Notes: generated from the letters alone by a model not told the origin. Positions 17,724 to 26,965 are shown, counted from the first letter of the stretch. The stretch is 64,000 nucleotides of DNA from Brevibacterium yomogidense (GCF_900163715.1 NZ_FWFF01000005.1:1-64000); one strand, 5' to 3'. Numbers and translations: made by a program.

Positions 17724-18341
17724 ATGCTTCCTGAACACCTCCGGACTCAACTGTTCCCCGAGCAGTCGACCGCGAACAGCCCCTCACCCCGCCTGTCCAT
17801 CGTGGAGCTCATCCACGCGAATCAGGTGCAGACGATGGTCTCCCGGACCGCCGCGGCGCAGTTCGCACACACGCACGGCCTCAACCTGATCGACTTCCAC
17901 GTCGTGCAGTCGGTGATCTCGCTGGACGACGAGCAGGAGACGGCGACGCCCGGCTACATCGCGCGCGGACTGTCGCTGTCCGCGTCGACCCTCACCTCGA
18001 TCCTCGAGCGCCTCGTCCGCGCCGGCTACCTCATCCGCGAACGCGACTCCGCTGACCGCCGCCGCATCTCGATCTACCACACGGACAAGTCCGCGCAGCT
18101 CATGGCGGACTTCTACCGTCAGCTCGCCGCTCAGTACGAGGCCGCGTTCGAGCCCGCCGATGACTCCGAGGTCCAGACCCACACCGCTTTCGTCTGCGAG
18201 CTCGGGGCCGCGAACCAGCGCGTCGTCGACGAGTTCGAGAAGTCGGGAGAGAACCTGCGCAGCGCCACTCAGGGCCGCGCGGCACTGGCCGATCCGCAGG
18301 CCTCCGCAGAGCAGCTGGCCCACGACCAGGCCGCCAGCTGA
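17724..18341 (+). CDS. MarR-family transcriptional regulator
   Basis: Winged-helix DNA-binding regulator of 205 aa. The HTH and wing lie at about 70-125: GYIARGLSLSASTLTSILERL, then VRAGYLIRERDSADRRRISI, with the conserved D-x-R-R-R wing. Predicted helices on both sides would form the dimer interface. The C-terminal 25 residues are Ala/Gln-rich and probably disordered. The ATG appears to lie at the transcription start, with a perfect short palindrome just upstream. It is divergent from the nucleoside-transporter operon across 190 bp, so that operon is the obvious candidate target, though no second copy of the palindrome is evident nearer the lipoprotein gene. Confidence 0.88.
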   Translation: MLPEHLRTQLFPEQSTANSPSPRLSIVELIHANQVQTMVSRTAAAQFAHTHGLNLIDFHVVQSVISLDDEQETATPGYIARGLSLSASTLTSILERLVRAGYLIRERDSADRRRISIYHTDKSAQLMADFYRQLAAQYEAAFEPADDSEVQTHTAFVCELGAANQRVVDEFEKSGENLRSATQGRAALADPQASAEQLAHDQAAS

Positions 18342-18410
18342 CCCACTGACCTACTGACCTACTGACCGCTGCCACTGCCACTGCCGCAGGGCACCCCCAC
18401 ATCGACGCCG

Positions 18411-18455
18411 AGGCGCCGGGCACCTTCACCACGAAGGTCCCGGCGCCTTCTGCTT
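18411..18455 (+). terminator. Intrinsic terminator after MarR gene
   Basis: A stem pairs 18411-18426 with 18434-18448 (AGGCGCCGGG and ACCTT against AAGGT and CCCGGCGCCT), with one bulged C and a seven-base loop, followed by TCTGCTTCTC. It separates MarR from the next gene on the same strand. Short CTGAC(C/T)TA repeats lie just upstream. Confidence 0.8.
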
Positions 18456-18466
18456 CTCCCCACCGA

Positions 18467-18472
18467 TAGGAT
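18467..18472 (+). promoter_or_regulatory. Predicted -10 (TAGGAT), leaderless start for trpF
   Basis: TAGGAT ends six bases before the GTG start; no ribosome binding site lies between. Confidence 0.55.
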
Positions 18473-18478
18473 CGCCCC

Positions 18479-19099
18479 GTGTACGTGAAGATCTGTGGTC
18501 TGAGAACTGTGGGCGACGTCGACGCCGTGCGTGACGCGGGGGCCGATGCCATGGGCGTCGTGCTGAGCAGCACCAGCGTGCGAGCGGTGTCGGTCGAGCA
18601 CGCGCGGAGCCTCGTCGCGCACGCGGAGGCCGTGGGACCGTCGGCGAAGCCGCTCACGACCGTCGCGGTCGTGCACGATCTGGGCATCGACGAGGCGATC
18701 GCGGCGGCAGAGGCGATCGGCGTCGACGTCCTGCAGCTCCACGGCTACTCACACAGCGACACCCGCCGCGCCGTCGAGGTCGACGGACTGGAGATCTGGC
18801 GCGCGACGTCCGCGGATCGCGGACCCACCGCCGTGGGCGCGTACGGCGAGGACGCGCTGCTCCTGGATTCGAGCACCCCGGGCTCCGGCACGACATGGGA
18901 CCTCGGGATGCTCGCCGAACGGCCCCACGGTCGCTGGCTGCTGGCCGGCGGACTCAGCCCGGACACCGTTGCAGGCGCCATCGCGACCGCGCGTCCCTGG
19001 GGCGTCGACGTCTCCAGCGGCGTCGAAGCGCACCGGGGCACGAAGGACCACGCGCTGATCCGCCGCTTCGTCGAGGCCGCGAAGCAGACTGCTTCCTGA
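18479..19099 (+). CDS. trpF: Phosphoribosylanthranilate isomerase
   Basis: TIM-barrel isomerase of tryptophan synthesis, converting phosphoribosylanthranilate to the carboxyphenylamino-deoxyribulose phosphate. The N-terminus KICGL holds the catalytic Cys, the VLQLHGYSHSD strand is conserved, LLLDSSTPGSG carries the catalytic Asp and LLAGGLSPDTV forms the phosphate loop. Length 206 aa is normal. No other trp gene is present, so it is a stand-alone trpF, common in actinobacteria. Start is a GTG at a predicted transcription start. The gene is convergent with the ABC-F gene, whose end is 33 bp away. Confidence 0.9.
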   Translation: MYVKICGLRTVGDVDAVRDAGADAMGVVLSSTSVRAVSVEHARSLVAHAEAVGPSAKPLTTVAVVHDLGIDEAIAAAEAIGVDVLQLHGYSHSDTRRAVEVDGLEIWRATSADRGPTAVGAYGEDALLLDSSTPGSGTTWDLGMLAERPHGRWLLAGGLSPDTVAGAIATARPWGVDVSSGVEAHRGTKDHALIRRFVEAAKQTAS

Positions 19100-19132
19100 C
19101 AGGGGCAGGCGAGCTGAGCCTCAGTCCAGGCC

Positions 19133-21034
19133 TCAGTCCAGCTCGTCCGTGAGCTCCAGCCAGCGCTCCTCGAGGTCGGCGAGCTCCGCCTCGTACCCCT
19201 GCTGCTCCTGCGTGAGCGACGCAAGGCCCGAGAAATCGCTCTGATCGTGGGCCGCCATCCGTGCGTGCACGTCATCGACGCTGCGCTGCAGCTTCCCCAT
19301 CTTCCGCTCCAGGGCGGACAATTCCTTCTGCGCGGCACGACGCTGCGCGTTGGACATCCCGGAGCCCGCGCCCGAGGTCCCGGTCCCCGCCGCGCTCTGG
19401 CCCGCCGACCCTGCTGACCCCGCCGACCCTGCCGAACCGGCAGCCGGAGCCCCCGAGCGGGAGCCGGACAGGGCCTCGGTCGCGGATCCGCCTGCCGCGG
19501 CGCCACCGGCGGCCCGCGTCGCGGCCTCAGCCGCGTCCTGCGCCGCGGACAGCCTGAGGTACTCGTCGATCCCGCCTGGCAGGTGCCGGACCCCGGCCCC
19601 GCGGACGGCGAACTGATCGTCGGTCACGCGCTCCATGAAGTAGCGGTCGTGCGAGATGACCAGCAGTGTGCCGGCCCAGGTGTCGAGGAGGTCCTCCATC
19701 GCAGCGAGCATGTCCGTGTCCATGTCGTTCGTGGGCTCATCGAGGATGAGGACGTTCGGCTCGTCCAGCAAGGTCAGCAGGAACTGCAGGCGACGCCGCT
19801 GGCCGCCGGACAGGTCCTTCACCCGGTTGGCGAGCACATCGCCCAGTCCCAGCTTCTCCGCGAGCTGGCCGGGTGTCAGATCGCCGCCCGCCGTCTTGTA
19901 CTCGGTCTTCTTCCGACCCAGGAGTTCGCGAACGAACTCGCCCATGAGCGGCTCGAGGTCCCGCAGCTGCTGGTCGAGGACCGCGACGGAGACCGTCTTC
20001 CCCTTCTTCACCCGGCCCCGTGTGGGATCGACATCGCCCGTGAGCAGGCCCGCCAGCGTCGACTTGCCGGCGCCGTTGCGACCGAGGATCCCGATGCGGT
20101 CTCCGGGTCCGACGATCCAGTCGATGCCGTCGAGGACCGTCTTCCCGGGGTAGTCCACACCCACATCGGTGAGTTCGAAGACGTCCTTGCCCAGTCGCGA
20201 GGTCGCCATGCCGACGAGCTCGACCGAGTTGCGCACCGGCGGGACGTCCGCGATGAGCGCATTGGCCGCATCGATGCGGAACTTGGGCTTCGAGGTGCGG
20301 GCGGGCGCTCCGCGGCGCAGCCACGCGAGCTCCTTGCGCATGAGGTTCTGCCTCTTCGCCTCCGCCTGGTCTGCGAGGCGGCGGCGCTCGAGCCGCTGGA
20401 GGACGTACGCGGCGTACCCGCCCTCGTACTGGTCGACGGTGCCGTCGTGGACCTCCCAGGTCTGGGTCGTGACTTCGTCGAGGAACCACCGATCGTGCGT
20501 GACGACCAGGACGGCCCCCTGGCCCGCTGACCAGCGGTTCCTGAGGTGCCGTGCGAGCCACGCGATGCCCTCGACGTCCAGGTGGTTCGTCGGCTCATCG
20601 AGGAACAGCACGTCGTGGTCACCCGCGAGCAGGGCGGCGAGCGCGACGCGGCGTCGCTGCCCGCCGGAGAGTCCGTCGACGGGGGCCTCGAGGTCGAGGT
20701 CGCCCAGGAGTCCCGACATGACGTCGCGGATACGGGGGACGGCCGCCCATTCGTGGTCGGCGGCGTCGCCGACCACCGCCTCGCGGATCGATGCGCCGGG
20801 CGCGAAGTCGTCCGCCTGATGCAGGTACCCGGTCGTCACGTCGCGGCGGCGGGTCACGCGGCCGGAATCGGGTTCGCGCAGGCCCGCGAGGATCGTCACG
20901 AGCGTGGACTTGCCGTCACCGTTGCGACCGACGATGCCGATCCGATCGCCCGCGTCCACACCGATCGTCAGCTCGTCGAGGATCGTCCGGTTGGGATAGC
21001 TGAGGCTGATCGTCTCTGCGCCGAGCAGGTGCAC
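19133..21034 (-). CDS. Uup-type ABC-F ATPase
   Basis: Soluble ABC-F protein of 633 aa with two NBDs and no membrane segment. These ATPases act on the ribosome; the Uup branch is linked to tolerance of replication or translation stress. First NBD: Walker A GRNGDGKST at 36-44 and LSGGQRRRVALA; second NBD: GRNGAGKST and LSGGQRRRLQFL. The linker between them is basic, as in the P-site tRNA interaction motif. A Gly/Ala/Ser-rich stretch with repeated GSA triplets precedes a C-terminal coiled coil (about the last 65 residues) typical of Uup. The GTG start has AAAGGA five bases upstream; a longer frame to the left lacks one. A TAGGCT hexamer lies 35 bp upstream. Confidence 0.9.
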   Translation of the reverse strand: MHLLGAETISLSYPNRTILDELTIGVDAGDRIGIVGRNGDGKSTLVTILAGLREPDSGRVTRRRDVTTGYLHQADDFAPGASIREAVVGDAADHEWAAVPRIRDVMSGLLGDLDLEAPVDGLSGGQRRRVALAALLAGDHDVLFLDEPTNHLDVEGIAWLARHLRNRWSAGQGAVLVVTHDRWFLDEVTTQTWEVHDGTVDQYEGGYAAYVLQRLERRRLADQAEAKRQNLMRKELAWLRRGAPARTSKPKFRIDAANALIADVPPVRNSVELVGMATSRLGKDVFELTDVGVDYPGKTVLDGIDWIVGPGDRIGILGRNGAGKSTLAGLLTGDVDPTRGRVKKGKTVSVAVLDQQLRDLEPLMGEFVRELLGRKKTEYKTAGGDLTPGQLAEKLGLGDVLANRVKDLSGGQRRRLQFLLTLLDEPNVLILDEPTNDMDTDMLAAMEDLLDTWAGTLLVISHDRYFMERVTDDQFAVRGAGVRHLPGGIDEYLRLSAAQDAAEAATRAAGGAAAGGSATEALSGSRSGAPAAGSAGSAGSAGSAGQSAAGTGTSGAGSGMSNAQRRAAQKELSALERKMGKLQRSVDDVHARMAAHDQSDFSGLASLTQEQQGYEAELADLEERWLELTDELD

Positions 21035-21069
21035 AGGGGTCCTTTCGCAGGTGGTGTGGAGCGGCCTCC

Positions 21070-21075
21070 AGCCTA
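21070..21075 (-). promoter_or_regulatory. Predicted -10 (TAGGCT) for ABC-F gene
   Basis: TAGGCT on the minus strand, about 35 nt before the GTG, with a ribosome binding site in the leader. It has a divergent twin at 21103-21108. Confidence 0.45.
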
Positions 21076-21102
21076 CTCGTCCGCAGGCGACGGGACGCGT
21101 CA

Positions 21103-21108
21103 TAGGCT
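21103..21108 (+). promoter_or_regulatory. Predicted -10 (TAGGCT) for HAD gene
   Basis: TAGGCT on the plus strand, about 70 nt before the HAD gene start; unlike most genes here it leaves a conventional leader with a ribosome binding site. Confidence 0.45.
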
Positions 21109-21178
21109 GTGAGCGGCGTCAGTACAGCAGCCCACGGTCAGCACGACGGAACAGCCCACAACGACGAAGGAGTCGCCC

Positions 21179-21940
21179 ATGCCCCGCGATCTCACTGCTC
21201 TCGACCTCAGCGCTCTCGACCTCACAGCGTTCGGGGCCCTGAGCTTCGACTGCTACGGCACCCTCATCGATTGGGAGGCCGGCATCGCCGCCGTCATCGG
21301 TCCGTGGGCACGGCGCCACGACCCTGCGCTCACGGATGAGGAAGTGCTCGTCGCGTATGCGGAGAATGAGGCGGCGGTTCTGCGCGAGACACCGACGATC
21401 CTCTACCCCGATGCCCTGCGCGAGGCCTTCCGTCGGACAGGCGGCTCGCTCGGTTTCCCCGTCGCGGATGCGGATGCCGAGGCGCTGGGCACCTCCGTGC
21501 CCGGCTGGCCGGCCTTCGACGATTCGGTCGAGGCGCTGACGATCCTGCAGCGGCACTACCGGCTGATCATCCTGTCGAACGTGGACCGGGCCGGGTTCGC
21601 TGCCTCGAACCGACGGCTCGTCGTCGACTTCGACGAGATCCTGACTGCGGAGGACATCGGCTCATACAAACCGGACCCGGCGAACTTCGCCGCGCTGGCG
21701 GATCGCGCCGCGGACCTCGGGCTGACAGGCCGTCTGCTGCACGTCGCCCAGTCGCTGTTCCACGACCATGTGCCCGCGAAGGCGATCGGACTGCCGGGAG
21801 TCTGGATCAACCGCCGCCACGATCGTCCCGGCTGGGGTGCGACGCCCGATCCCCGCATGAGCATCACTCCGGACGCCGAGCACCCCTCACTCCTCGCCTT
21901 CGCGCACGCCGTCGAGGACGCGTTCGCGGCCCAGGGGTGA
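21179..21940 (+). CDS. HAD-superfamily hydrolase, haloacid dehalogenase type II-like
   Basis: Predicted Rossmannoid hydrolase using an aspartyl intermediate. Nucleophile Asp24 is in FDCYGTLIDWEAG, the motif II serine is in IILSNVDR and the motif III lysine is in YKPDPANF; a weakened acidic motif IV region (HVAQSLFHDH) follows. This pattern fits L-2-haloacid dehalogenase-like and related phosphatases; the substrate cannot be read. A small cap lies between motifs I and II. The N-terminus has a short duplicated ALDLSALDLTA segment from a tandem codon repeat. Start has AAGGAG with good spacing. It stands alone between ABC-F and a toxin-antitoxin pair. Confidence 0.82.
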   Translation: MPRDLTALDLSALDLTAFGALSFDCYGTLIDWEAGIAAVIGPWARRHDPALTDEEVLVAYAENEAAVLRETPTILYPDALREAFRRTGGSLGFPVADADAEALGTSVPGWPAFDDSVEALTILQRHYRLIILSNVDRAGFAASNRRLVVDFDEILTAEDIGSYKPDPANFAALADRAADLGLTGRLLHVAQSLFHDHVPAKAIGLPGVWINRRHDRPGWGATPDPRMSITPDAEHPSLLAFAHAVEDAFAAQG

Positions 21941-21973
21941 TGCACCGCTGCGCACGATTTTCCAGTCCTGTTC

Positions 21974-21998
21974 GATCTAGCATGGATGTACTAGAATC
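21974..21998 (+). promoter_or_regulatory. TA-operon promoter and operator, leaderless
   Basis: TAGAAT (21992-21997) ends six bases before the antitoxin ATG. The hexamer is inside an inverted repeat TCTAG (21976-21980) and CTAGA (21991-21995) with ten bases between, a likely site for antitoxin autorepression. Confidence 0.6.
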
Positions 21999-22003
21999 AC
22001 TCC

Positions 22004-22288
22004 ATGAAGACGATCACGATGACCGAGTTCAACCAGAGGGTCTCCGCGGTCGCACGAGAAGCGATCGAGCAGGGTGAAGTCGTGCGCATCACGAACCGCG
22101 GCCGGGTCGTCCTGCGACTCGTCCCGGAACCGGACTCCGCCGACAGCCCGATCGAAGCACTCTTCGCGGCAGGGCTCGCCGCCCCACCCCGTCGCGAGCA
22201 TCCGCGGATCGAGCATCGCGCACCCGTGTCCGTGTCCCGCAGCGTCGACGAGCTGATCGAGGAGACCAACAGCGATGCCGGCCTCTGA
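22004..22288 (+). CDS. Phd/YefM-family antitoxin
   Basis: Antitoxin of a type II toxin-antitoxin pair, 94 aa. The N-terminal half is the DNA-binding Phd fold (MTEFNQRVSAVAREAIEQGE followed by VVRITNRGRVVLRLVP); the C-terminal half, Pro-rich then acidic (SVDELIEETNSDAGL), would wrap the toxin. Neutralises the adjacent PIN toxin and probably represses the operon through the overlapping inverted repeat at its leaderless promoter. The gene overlaps the toxin gene by 14 bp. The last four codons lie inside the first copy of an 18-bp duplication that also contains the toxin start. Confidence 0.9.
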   Translation: MKTITMTEFNQRVSAVAREAIEQGEVVRITNRGRVVLRLVPEPDSADSPIEALFAAGLAAPPRREHPRIEHRAPVSVSRSVDELIEETNSDAGL

Positions 22289-22310
22289 CGAGATGCCAGC
22301 CTCTGACGAG
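22275..22310 (+). repeat. 18-bp tandem duplication at toxin start
   Basis: ATGCCGGCCTCTGACGAG at 22275-22292 is followed by a copy with one difference at 22293-22310. Each copy has an ATG; the first also carries the antitoxin stop codon in another frame. Confidence 0.9.
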
Positions 22311-22706
22311 CCGACTCCGTACTATCTGGACTCGTCAGTCGCGCTGAGGATCGTGCTTGGGCACAGCACGTCCGCCATCGACTGGTTCAATGACATGCGC
22401 GATCAGGGTGCACGCATGGTCTCGTCGCGGCTCCTGGAACTGGAGATGACGCGAGTCCTCCGCCGCGAATCCCTGCCGATCACATGGGCAGAGGAGTTCA
22501 TCGACCGGCTTCTGCTTCTGCGTCTCGACGATGCGCTGCTCGTCGAGGCCGCGGCGATCCGTCCTCACATCAAGACGCTCGACGCACTGCACCTCGCCTC
22601 AGCCCGACGCATCGGTGCAGGGCACGTCACTGTCGCCACGCATGATGCGAACATGGCGCGCGTGGCCGAACAGCTGGGGTTCGCTGTCGTTGATCCGGTC
22701 GAATGA
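22275..22706 (+). CDS. VapC-like PIN-domain toxin
   Basis: Predicted metal-dependent endoribonuclease of 143 aa. The acidic PIN residues are all present: Asp19 in YYLDSS, Glu55/Glu57 in LLELEMTR, Asp103 in TLDALHLASA and Asp124 in THDANM, so the toxin looks catalytically intact. The family usually starts about 12 residues later. Here an 18-bp duplication gives MPASDEMPASDE, with two ATGs (22275 and 22293), the second lying after the antitoxin stop. Which is used would change coupling to the antitoxin. VapC paired with a Phd-type antitoxin is a known combination. Confidence 0.88.
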   Translation: MPASDEMPASDEPTPYYLDSSVALRIVLGHSTSAIDWFNDMRDQGARMVSSRLLELEMTRVLRRESLPITWAEEFIDRLLLLRLDDALLVEAAAIRPHIKTLDALHLASARRIGAGHVTVATHDANMARVAEQLGFAVVDPVE

Positions 22707-22725
22707 CGCCGAGGCGCCACGCACC

Positions 22726-23700
22726 TCACTCCACGATGTGGGCGCCGCGAGCTGGACCGGTCGTCCGCACGACCTCCCGCACACCGCGCGATGCCTCCAG
22801 CAGCACGGCCAGCTCGAGCGCGTGCGTCGCGTTCTGCGCGAGGAAGCCGACCGTCGGGCCCGAACCGGACAGCAGCACGGCGTGCGCACCCGCTCGCCGA
22901 CCCTCGTCCATGACGTGCGCGATGTCCGGCAGCAGGGAGACGGCCGCATCCGTCATGTCGTTGTGGACATGCGCGGCAAGAGCCTCCACGTCACCGGAGG
23001 CGAGCGCAGCGAGAACCTCAGTGGGCTCTGCCAGTCGTGCAGCGGAGCCGTCCGTGTCAGTGGAACCATCTGTGTCAGTGGAGCCGGAGCCGCCTGTCGC
23101 CTCCTGTTCGCGCAGCTCGTCCACCCGCCGGTAGACGTCCGGGGTCGACAGCTTCCCCGTCGATGTCGCGAGCACCCAGTGGTGCGTGCCCTGGGACAGG
23201 ACCCGGGTCAGGTCGTCTCCGCGGCCTCGGCCCAGGGCGACTCCGCCGTGCAGCGCGAAGGGGACGTCGGCTCCGAGCGTGGCGGCGATCTCCTCGAGCA
23301 CCGCGCGGTCGTCGAAGCCCGCCAGCTTCGCGACGGCGACGAGCGCTGCGGCGGCATCCGCGGATCCGCCGCCCATCCCGCCGGCGACCGGCACCTGCTT
23401 GTCGATCGTGATCGCGACGTTTCCGCCCCATCCCGTCCGCTCACGGAAGGCGATGACCGCGGCGAGGGCCAGGTTCCTCTCATCGAGGGGGATGCCCTCG
23501 CTGGCCCGACGACCCGTGACCGCGACGGAGTCCTCCTGGGCCAGCTCGATCGTGACGGTCTCCGGAGTGCTCAGAGCCTCGAAGACCGTGACGAGTGCGT
23601 GGTAGCCGTCCGGGCCCGGATCCCCCACCCCCAGGTGGAGGTTGATCTTCCCGTACGCGCGCGCCGTGACGGAGGGGTGGAGTCTGCGTGGGGCACTCAT
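22726..23700 (-). CDS. ispE: 4-diphosphocytidyl-2-C-methyl-D-erythritol kinase
   Basis: GHMP kinase of the MEP isoprenoid pathway. Visible are the N-terminal [11 protein letters not shown] (substrate-binding Lys18), the glycine-rich ATP loop [16 protein letters not shown] at 103-118 and the C-terminal [10 protein letters not shown] motif. Length 324 aa is normal for actinobacteria. An insertion at about 203-220 holds a GSTDTD duplicate encoded by two 18-bp repeats (23051-23086). The ATG overlaps the end of rsmA by four bases; the rsmA-ispE order is conserved in many bacteria. The stop is 20 bp from the convergent VapC stop with no obvious terminator. Confidence 0.95.
   Translation of the reverse strand: MSAPRRLHPSVTARAYGKINLHLGVGDPGPDGYHALVTVFEALSTPETVTIELAQEDSVAVTGRRASEGIPLDERNLALAAVIAFRERTGWGGNVAITIDKQVPVAGGMGGGSADAAAALVAVAKLAGFDDRAVLEEIAATLGADVPFALHGGVALGRGRGDDLTRVLSQGTHHWVLATSTGKLSTPDVYRRVDELREQEATGGSGSTDTDGSTDTDGSAARLAEPTEVLAALASGDVEALAAHVHNDMTDAAVSLLPDIAHVMDEGRRAGAHAVLLSGSGPTVGFLAQNATHALELAVLLEASRGVREVVRTTGPARGAHIVE
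23051..23086. repeat. 18-bp tandem repeat inside ispE
   Basis: TCCGTGTCAGTGGAACCA and TCTGTGTCAGTGGAGCCG are adjacent, three differences, six codons per unit, in a surface-loop region. Confidence 0.8.
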
Positions 23701-24647
23701 ACCGCGGCCTCGGCGATCGCTGCGAAGTCGTCGACGGTGAGCGTCTCACCGCGCGCGCGGTGATCGATGCCCGCGCGGGTGAGTGCGGCCTCGGCGGCGG
23801 CGGCGGAGCCCGCCCACCCGGACAGAGCGGAGCGCAGGGTCTTGCGACGCTGGGCGAAGGCCGCGTCGACGACGGCGAAGACCGCGTCCCGGTCGCCGGT
23901 CCGCGGCGTGTCACGGCGCGTGATGCGCACGAGCCCGGAGCCCACGTTCGGGGCCGGCCAGAACACGTTCTTCCCGACGTCCGCCGCGCGCTCGACCGTG
24001 CCATACCACTGCGCCTTGACGCTGGGGACGCCGTACGTGCGGGATCCGGGAGGGGCGGCCAGCCGATCGGCGACCTCGGCCTGGACCATGACGAGCACCT
24101 GCCTGATGGTCGGGAAGGTCGCGAGGAAGTGGAGGAGGACGGGGACCGCGACGTTGTACGGGAGGTTCGCGACGAGCGCGGTGGGCTCCCCCAGGTGGTC
24201 GGGCAGTTCGGTGACGCGCATCGCGTCGGCCTGCACGAGCGCGAAGGGCCCAGCGGATCCGGACGCAGGGTTCTCTGTGGTCTCTGAGGCCTCTGTGGTC
24301 TCTGCGGTCTCTGAGCCCACAGGGTCATCCGAACCATCCGAGCGGCCGGCCGCCTCGAAGACGTCCGAGGCGAACCGGTGGACGGTCTCCGGCAGGCGGG
24401 AGGCGAGCAGTTCGTCGATCTCCACGGCGACGACCCGATGACCCGCATCCAGCAGCCCCAGCGTGAGCGAGCCCAGTCCGGGGCCGATCTCCACGACCGT
24501 CTGCGGTCCGTCGAGCTGCGCGGCACCGACGATCATCCGCACCGTATTCGGGTCGATGACGAAGTTCTGTCCCCGCTGCTTCGTGGGCCTCAGACCCAAC
24601 CCGTCGGCGAGGACGCGGACGTCGCGGGCGCTGAGGAGAGTCGTCAT
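23697..24647 (-). CDS. rsmA: 16S rRNA (adenine(1518)-N(6)/adenine(1519)-N(6))-dimethyltransferase
   Basis: KsgA/RsmA dimethylates the two adenines in the 3'-terminal helix 45 loop of 16S rRNA. The N-terminal [16 protein letters not shown]-binding [10 protein letters not shown] (53-62) and catalytic NLPYN (161-165) are present. The insertion at about 103-130, rich in Thr/Glu ([12 protein letters not shown]), is not in standard RsmA and comes from short repeated codons. The chosen ATG gives 316 aa, and a TAGTGT hexamer ends seven bases upstream, predicting a leaderless mRNA. A longer frame to the left runs antisense through the neighbouring methyltransferase gene. Overlaps ispE by four bases. 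Confidence 0.94.
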   Translation of the reverse strand: MTTLLSARDVRVLADGLGLRPTKQRGQNFVIDPNTVRMIVGAAQLDGPQTVVEIGPGLGSLTLGLLDAGHRVVAVEIDELLASRLPETVHRFASDVFEAAGRSDGSDDPVGSETAETTEASETTENPASGSAGPFALVQADAMRVTELPDHLGEPTALVANLPYNVAVPVLLHFLATFPTIRQVLVMVQAEVADRLAAPPGSRTYGVPSVKAQWYGTVERAADVGKNVFWPAPNVGSGLVRITRRDTPRTGDRDAVFAVVDAAFAQRRKTLRSALSGWAGSAAAAEAALTRAGIDHRARGETLTVDDFAAIAEAAV

Positions 24648-24654
24648 GTCTTTC

Positions 24655-24660
24655 ACACTA
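24655..24660 (-). promoter_or_regulatory. Predicted -10 (TAGTGT), leaderless start for rsmA
   Basis: Ends seven bases before the rsmA ATG on the minus strand; it shares an 81-bp divergent region with the THUMP-like gene. Confidence 0.55.
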
Positions 24661-24715
24661 GTGGACGTGCACGGGAACACCAGTGCGGACGCGTGGTGGT
24701 GTCGCCTGCACCCAC

Positions 24716-24721
24716 TAGGGT
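24716..24721 (+). promoter_or_regulatory. Predicted -10 (TAGGGT), leaderless start
   Basis: Ends seven bases before the ATG of the THUMP-like methyltransferase gene, with no ribosome binding site. Confidence 0.55.
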
Positions 24722-24728
24722 GAACCGC

Positions 24729-25946
24729 ATGGATGAGTCCGTTCTCGCACAGCTCCTGGATCCCGCGGCGCTCGCGCTGCTCGAGTCGATCGAGTACCGG
24801 CCGTCGGACGAGCTCGCGATCGCCTCGCGCCTGCGGAAGGACGGGATGAGTCCGGACCTGGCGTCCGAACTCCTCAACCAGGCGCAGCTGCGGACCGAGG
24901 CCAAGGCGAAGTTCGGCCCGTTCGCCGCCTCCATGCTCTTCACCCGCGACGGCCTCGCCCAGGCGACGCGGCTGTCCGTCGCCGCGCACCACTCCCGTCG
25001 GATGCTCGCCACGGCACCGGAGATCGTCGCCGATCTGGGGTGCGGGCTGGGCGCCGATTCGATGGCATTCGCGGGGATGGGCGGTGCGACCCGCGTCGAG
25101 GCTCTCGACGCGGACTCCGTCACCGCGGCACTGGCCGCCTACAACCTCAAGGCGCTCGACACCGTGTCCGTGACGCAGGGCCTCGCCGAAGAGGCGGACC
25201 TGCAGCGCTTCGACGCCGTCTGGATGGATCCCGCTCGGCGCACGGGTGATGGGAGGACCACCGCCTCGCGCCGGCTCGTCGACCCAGAATCCTTCTCCCC
25301 CAGCCTCACCTGGGCGTTCTCCGTGGCGGAGACCGTGCCCAGCGTCGGCATCAAGCTGGGTCCCGCTCTCGACCACGCGCTCATCCCGGACGGCTGGGAG
25401 GCGCAGTGGGTGTCCGAAGACGGAGACGTCGTCGAAGTCGCGCTCTACCACGGTGAGGTCCGCGACCGTCCGGGCCGCAATGCGCTGGTGCACGGGCCGC
25501 AGGGTGCCCTCCAGATCCACGAGTCCGAGCTGCCCGCCGACGACGAGGACGGGATCGGAGACCTGGGCGAGTACCTGTTCGAGCCCGATGGCGCGATCAT
25601 CCGTGCAGGTCTCGTGACAGCGCTGTGCGGCCCCCTGGGCATGCGTCGGGTGAGCGGACCGATCGCCTACCTGACCGGCGATCGGCTCCCGGAGGGCACC
25701 GCCGCCTCCGCCGTGGCGAGCTACCGCATCGTCGATGTGCTCCCGGCGGGCATCAAGGCGCTGCGGCGTGCGCTCGTGGATCGCGGGATCGGTCGCGTCG
25801 TCATCAAGAAGCGCGGGGCGGACATCGTGCCGGACCAGGTCCGTCGTCAGCTCAAGCTGCCCGCCGGCGACTCCGCCACCCTCGTCTTCACCCGCGTGGG
25901 CGAGGACCACGTCGTCCTCCTCACCCAGCCCGTGGCTGCCGGCTGA
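24729..25946 (+). CDS. Class I SAM methyltransferase with THUMP-like domain
   Basis: Predicted SAM-dependent methyltransferase of 405 aa, probably acting on RNA, target unknown. The SAM-binding motif I is [11 protein letters not shown] at 101-111, an acidic motif II follows (EALDAD), and a catalytic-looking MDPARR is at 166-171. The C-terminal part, about 300-400, with [20 protein letters not shown], matches the THUMP-like domain found in this actinobacterial family. An N-terminal helical region of about 90 residues precedes the Rossmann fold. The gene has its own leaderless promoter and is divergent from rsmA. The next gene starts 41 bp downstream, so they may be co-transcribed. Confidence 0.85.
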   Translation: MDESVLAQLLDPAALALLESIEYRPSDELAIASRLRKDGMSPDLASELLNQAQLRTEAKAKFGPFAASMLFTRDGLAQATRLSVAAHHSRRMLATAPEIVADLGCGLGADSMAFAGMGGATRVEALDADSVTAALAAYNLKALDTVSVTQGLAEEADLQRFDAVWMDPARRTGDGRTTASRRLVDPESFSPSLTWAFSVAETVPSVGIKLGPALDHALIPDGWEAQWVSEDGDVVEVALYHGEVRDRPGRNALVHGPQGALQIHESELPADDEDGIGDLGEYLFEPDGAIIRAGLVTALCGPLGMRRVSGPIAYLTGDRLPEGTAASAVASYRIVDVLPAGIKALRRALVDRGIGRVVIKKRGADIVPDQVRRQLKLPAGDSATLVFTRVGEDHVVLLTQPVAAG

Positions 25947-25987
25947 GCCTCTGCCCACACCGTGCCTCTGAGCGAAGGGATCCATCC

Positions 25988-26965
25988 ATGACCGATACGC
26001 GCAGCAGTGTCCTCATCACCGTCGATGAGCTGGCGGGCATGCTCCGGGCCGATGCCACTCCCGCTCCCGTCCTCCTCGACGTCCGGTGGACCCTCACGCA
26101 GCCCGATGGCCGTGAGGACTTCGCCTCCGGACACATCCCGGGCGCCCGGTACGTCGCGCTGGACACCGAGCTGTCCGACCATTCGTCCGATGATCCGACG
26201 AGGGGTCGGCATCCGCTGCCGAGCGCAGACCGGTTCGAGGCGACCGTCCGATCCTGGGGAGTCCGCGCTGGCACTCCCGTCGTCGTCTATGACGATGTCG
26301 CAGGTCAGGGCGCCGCACGCGCCTGGTGGATGCTGCGCTGGGCCGGACACAGCGACGTCCGCGTCCTGGACGGCGGCTGGTCCGCGTGGCGGGCTGCAGA
26401 CCTGCCGGAGGAGACCGGCCTGCCGCAGGAAGCTGACCCGGCGGCGGCTTCCGACTCAGCCGGCACCTCGGGCGCGGGCGGCCTCTTCGTCATCCGACCC
26501 GGATCGATGCCGTCGCTCACTGCGGACGAGGCCGAGGCGCTGGCCGGCTCCGGCAGCGGGGTCCTGCTGGACGCCCGCGCGCCCGAGCGGTTCGAGGGAC
26601 GCACGGAGCCTCTGGATCCGCAGGCAGGGCACATCCCGGGCGCGCTCAACGCACCGGCCGGGGGCAACACGGCGGACGGACGCTTCCGCTCGCCCGCCGA
26701 GCTCGCAGAGTACTACCGAGCTGTCGGTGGACCGAGTGTCGCGGGCACACCAGACGTGACGAATCCAGACGGACCCGCACCTCCCACCATCGGCGCGTAC
26801 TGCGGTTCCGGTGTGAGTGCGTCGCACACGGTGCTGGCGCTGGCGAGCATCGGCGTCGAGGCGGCGCTCTTCCCCGGCAGCTGGTCAGCGTGGTCGAACG
26901 ACACCGCGCGCCCGGTCGCCACCGGCACAGCCGACGACGAGACGGTGCACCCGCCGCAGAAGTGA
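25988..26965 (+). CDS. Sulfurtransferase, tandem rhodanese domains
   Basis: Predicted thiosulfate or 3-mercaptopyruvate sulfurtransferase of 325 aa. Two rhodanese domains: the N-terminal one (about 8-140) has the structural motif GHIPGARYV but no catalytic Cys, the C-terminal one (about 175-310) has GHIPGALN and the active-site loop YCGSGVSAS with Cys272. This is the normal TST/MST layout. The CGSGV loop differs from the rhodanese CRxGx(R/T) and the MST CG(S/T)GVT; it favours the MST-like group. A 25-residue Ala/Gly/Ser linker joins the domains. A GAAGGGA lies seven bases upstream of the ATG. Confidence 0.9.
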   Translation: MTDTRSSVLITVDELAGMLRADATPAPVLLDVRWTLTQPDGREDFASGHIPGARYVALDTELSDHSSDDPTRGRHPLPSADRFEATVRSWGVRAGTPVVVYDDVAGQGAARAWWMLRWAGHSDVRVLDGGWSAWRAADLPEETGLPQEADPAAASDSAGTSGAGGLFVIRPGSMPSLTADEAEALAGSGSGVLLDARAPERFEGRTEPLDPQAGHIPGALNAPAGGNTADGRFRSPAELAEYYRAVGGPSVAGTPDVTNPDGPAPPTIGAYCGSGVSASHTVLALASIGVEAALFPGSWSAWSNDTARPVATGTADDETVHPPQK

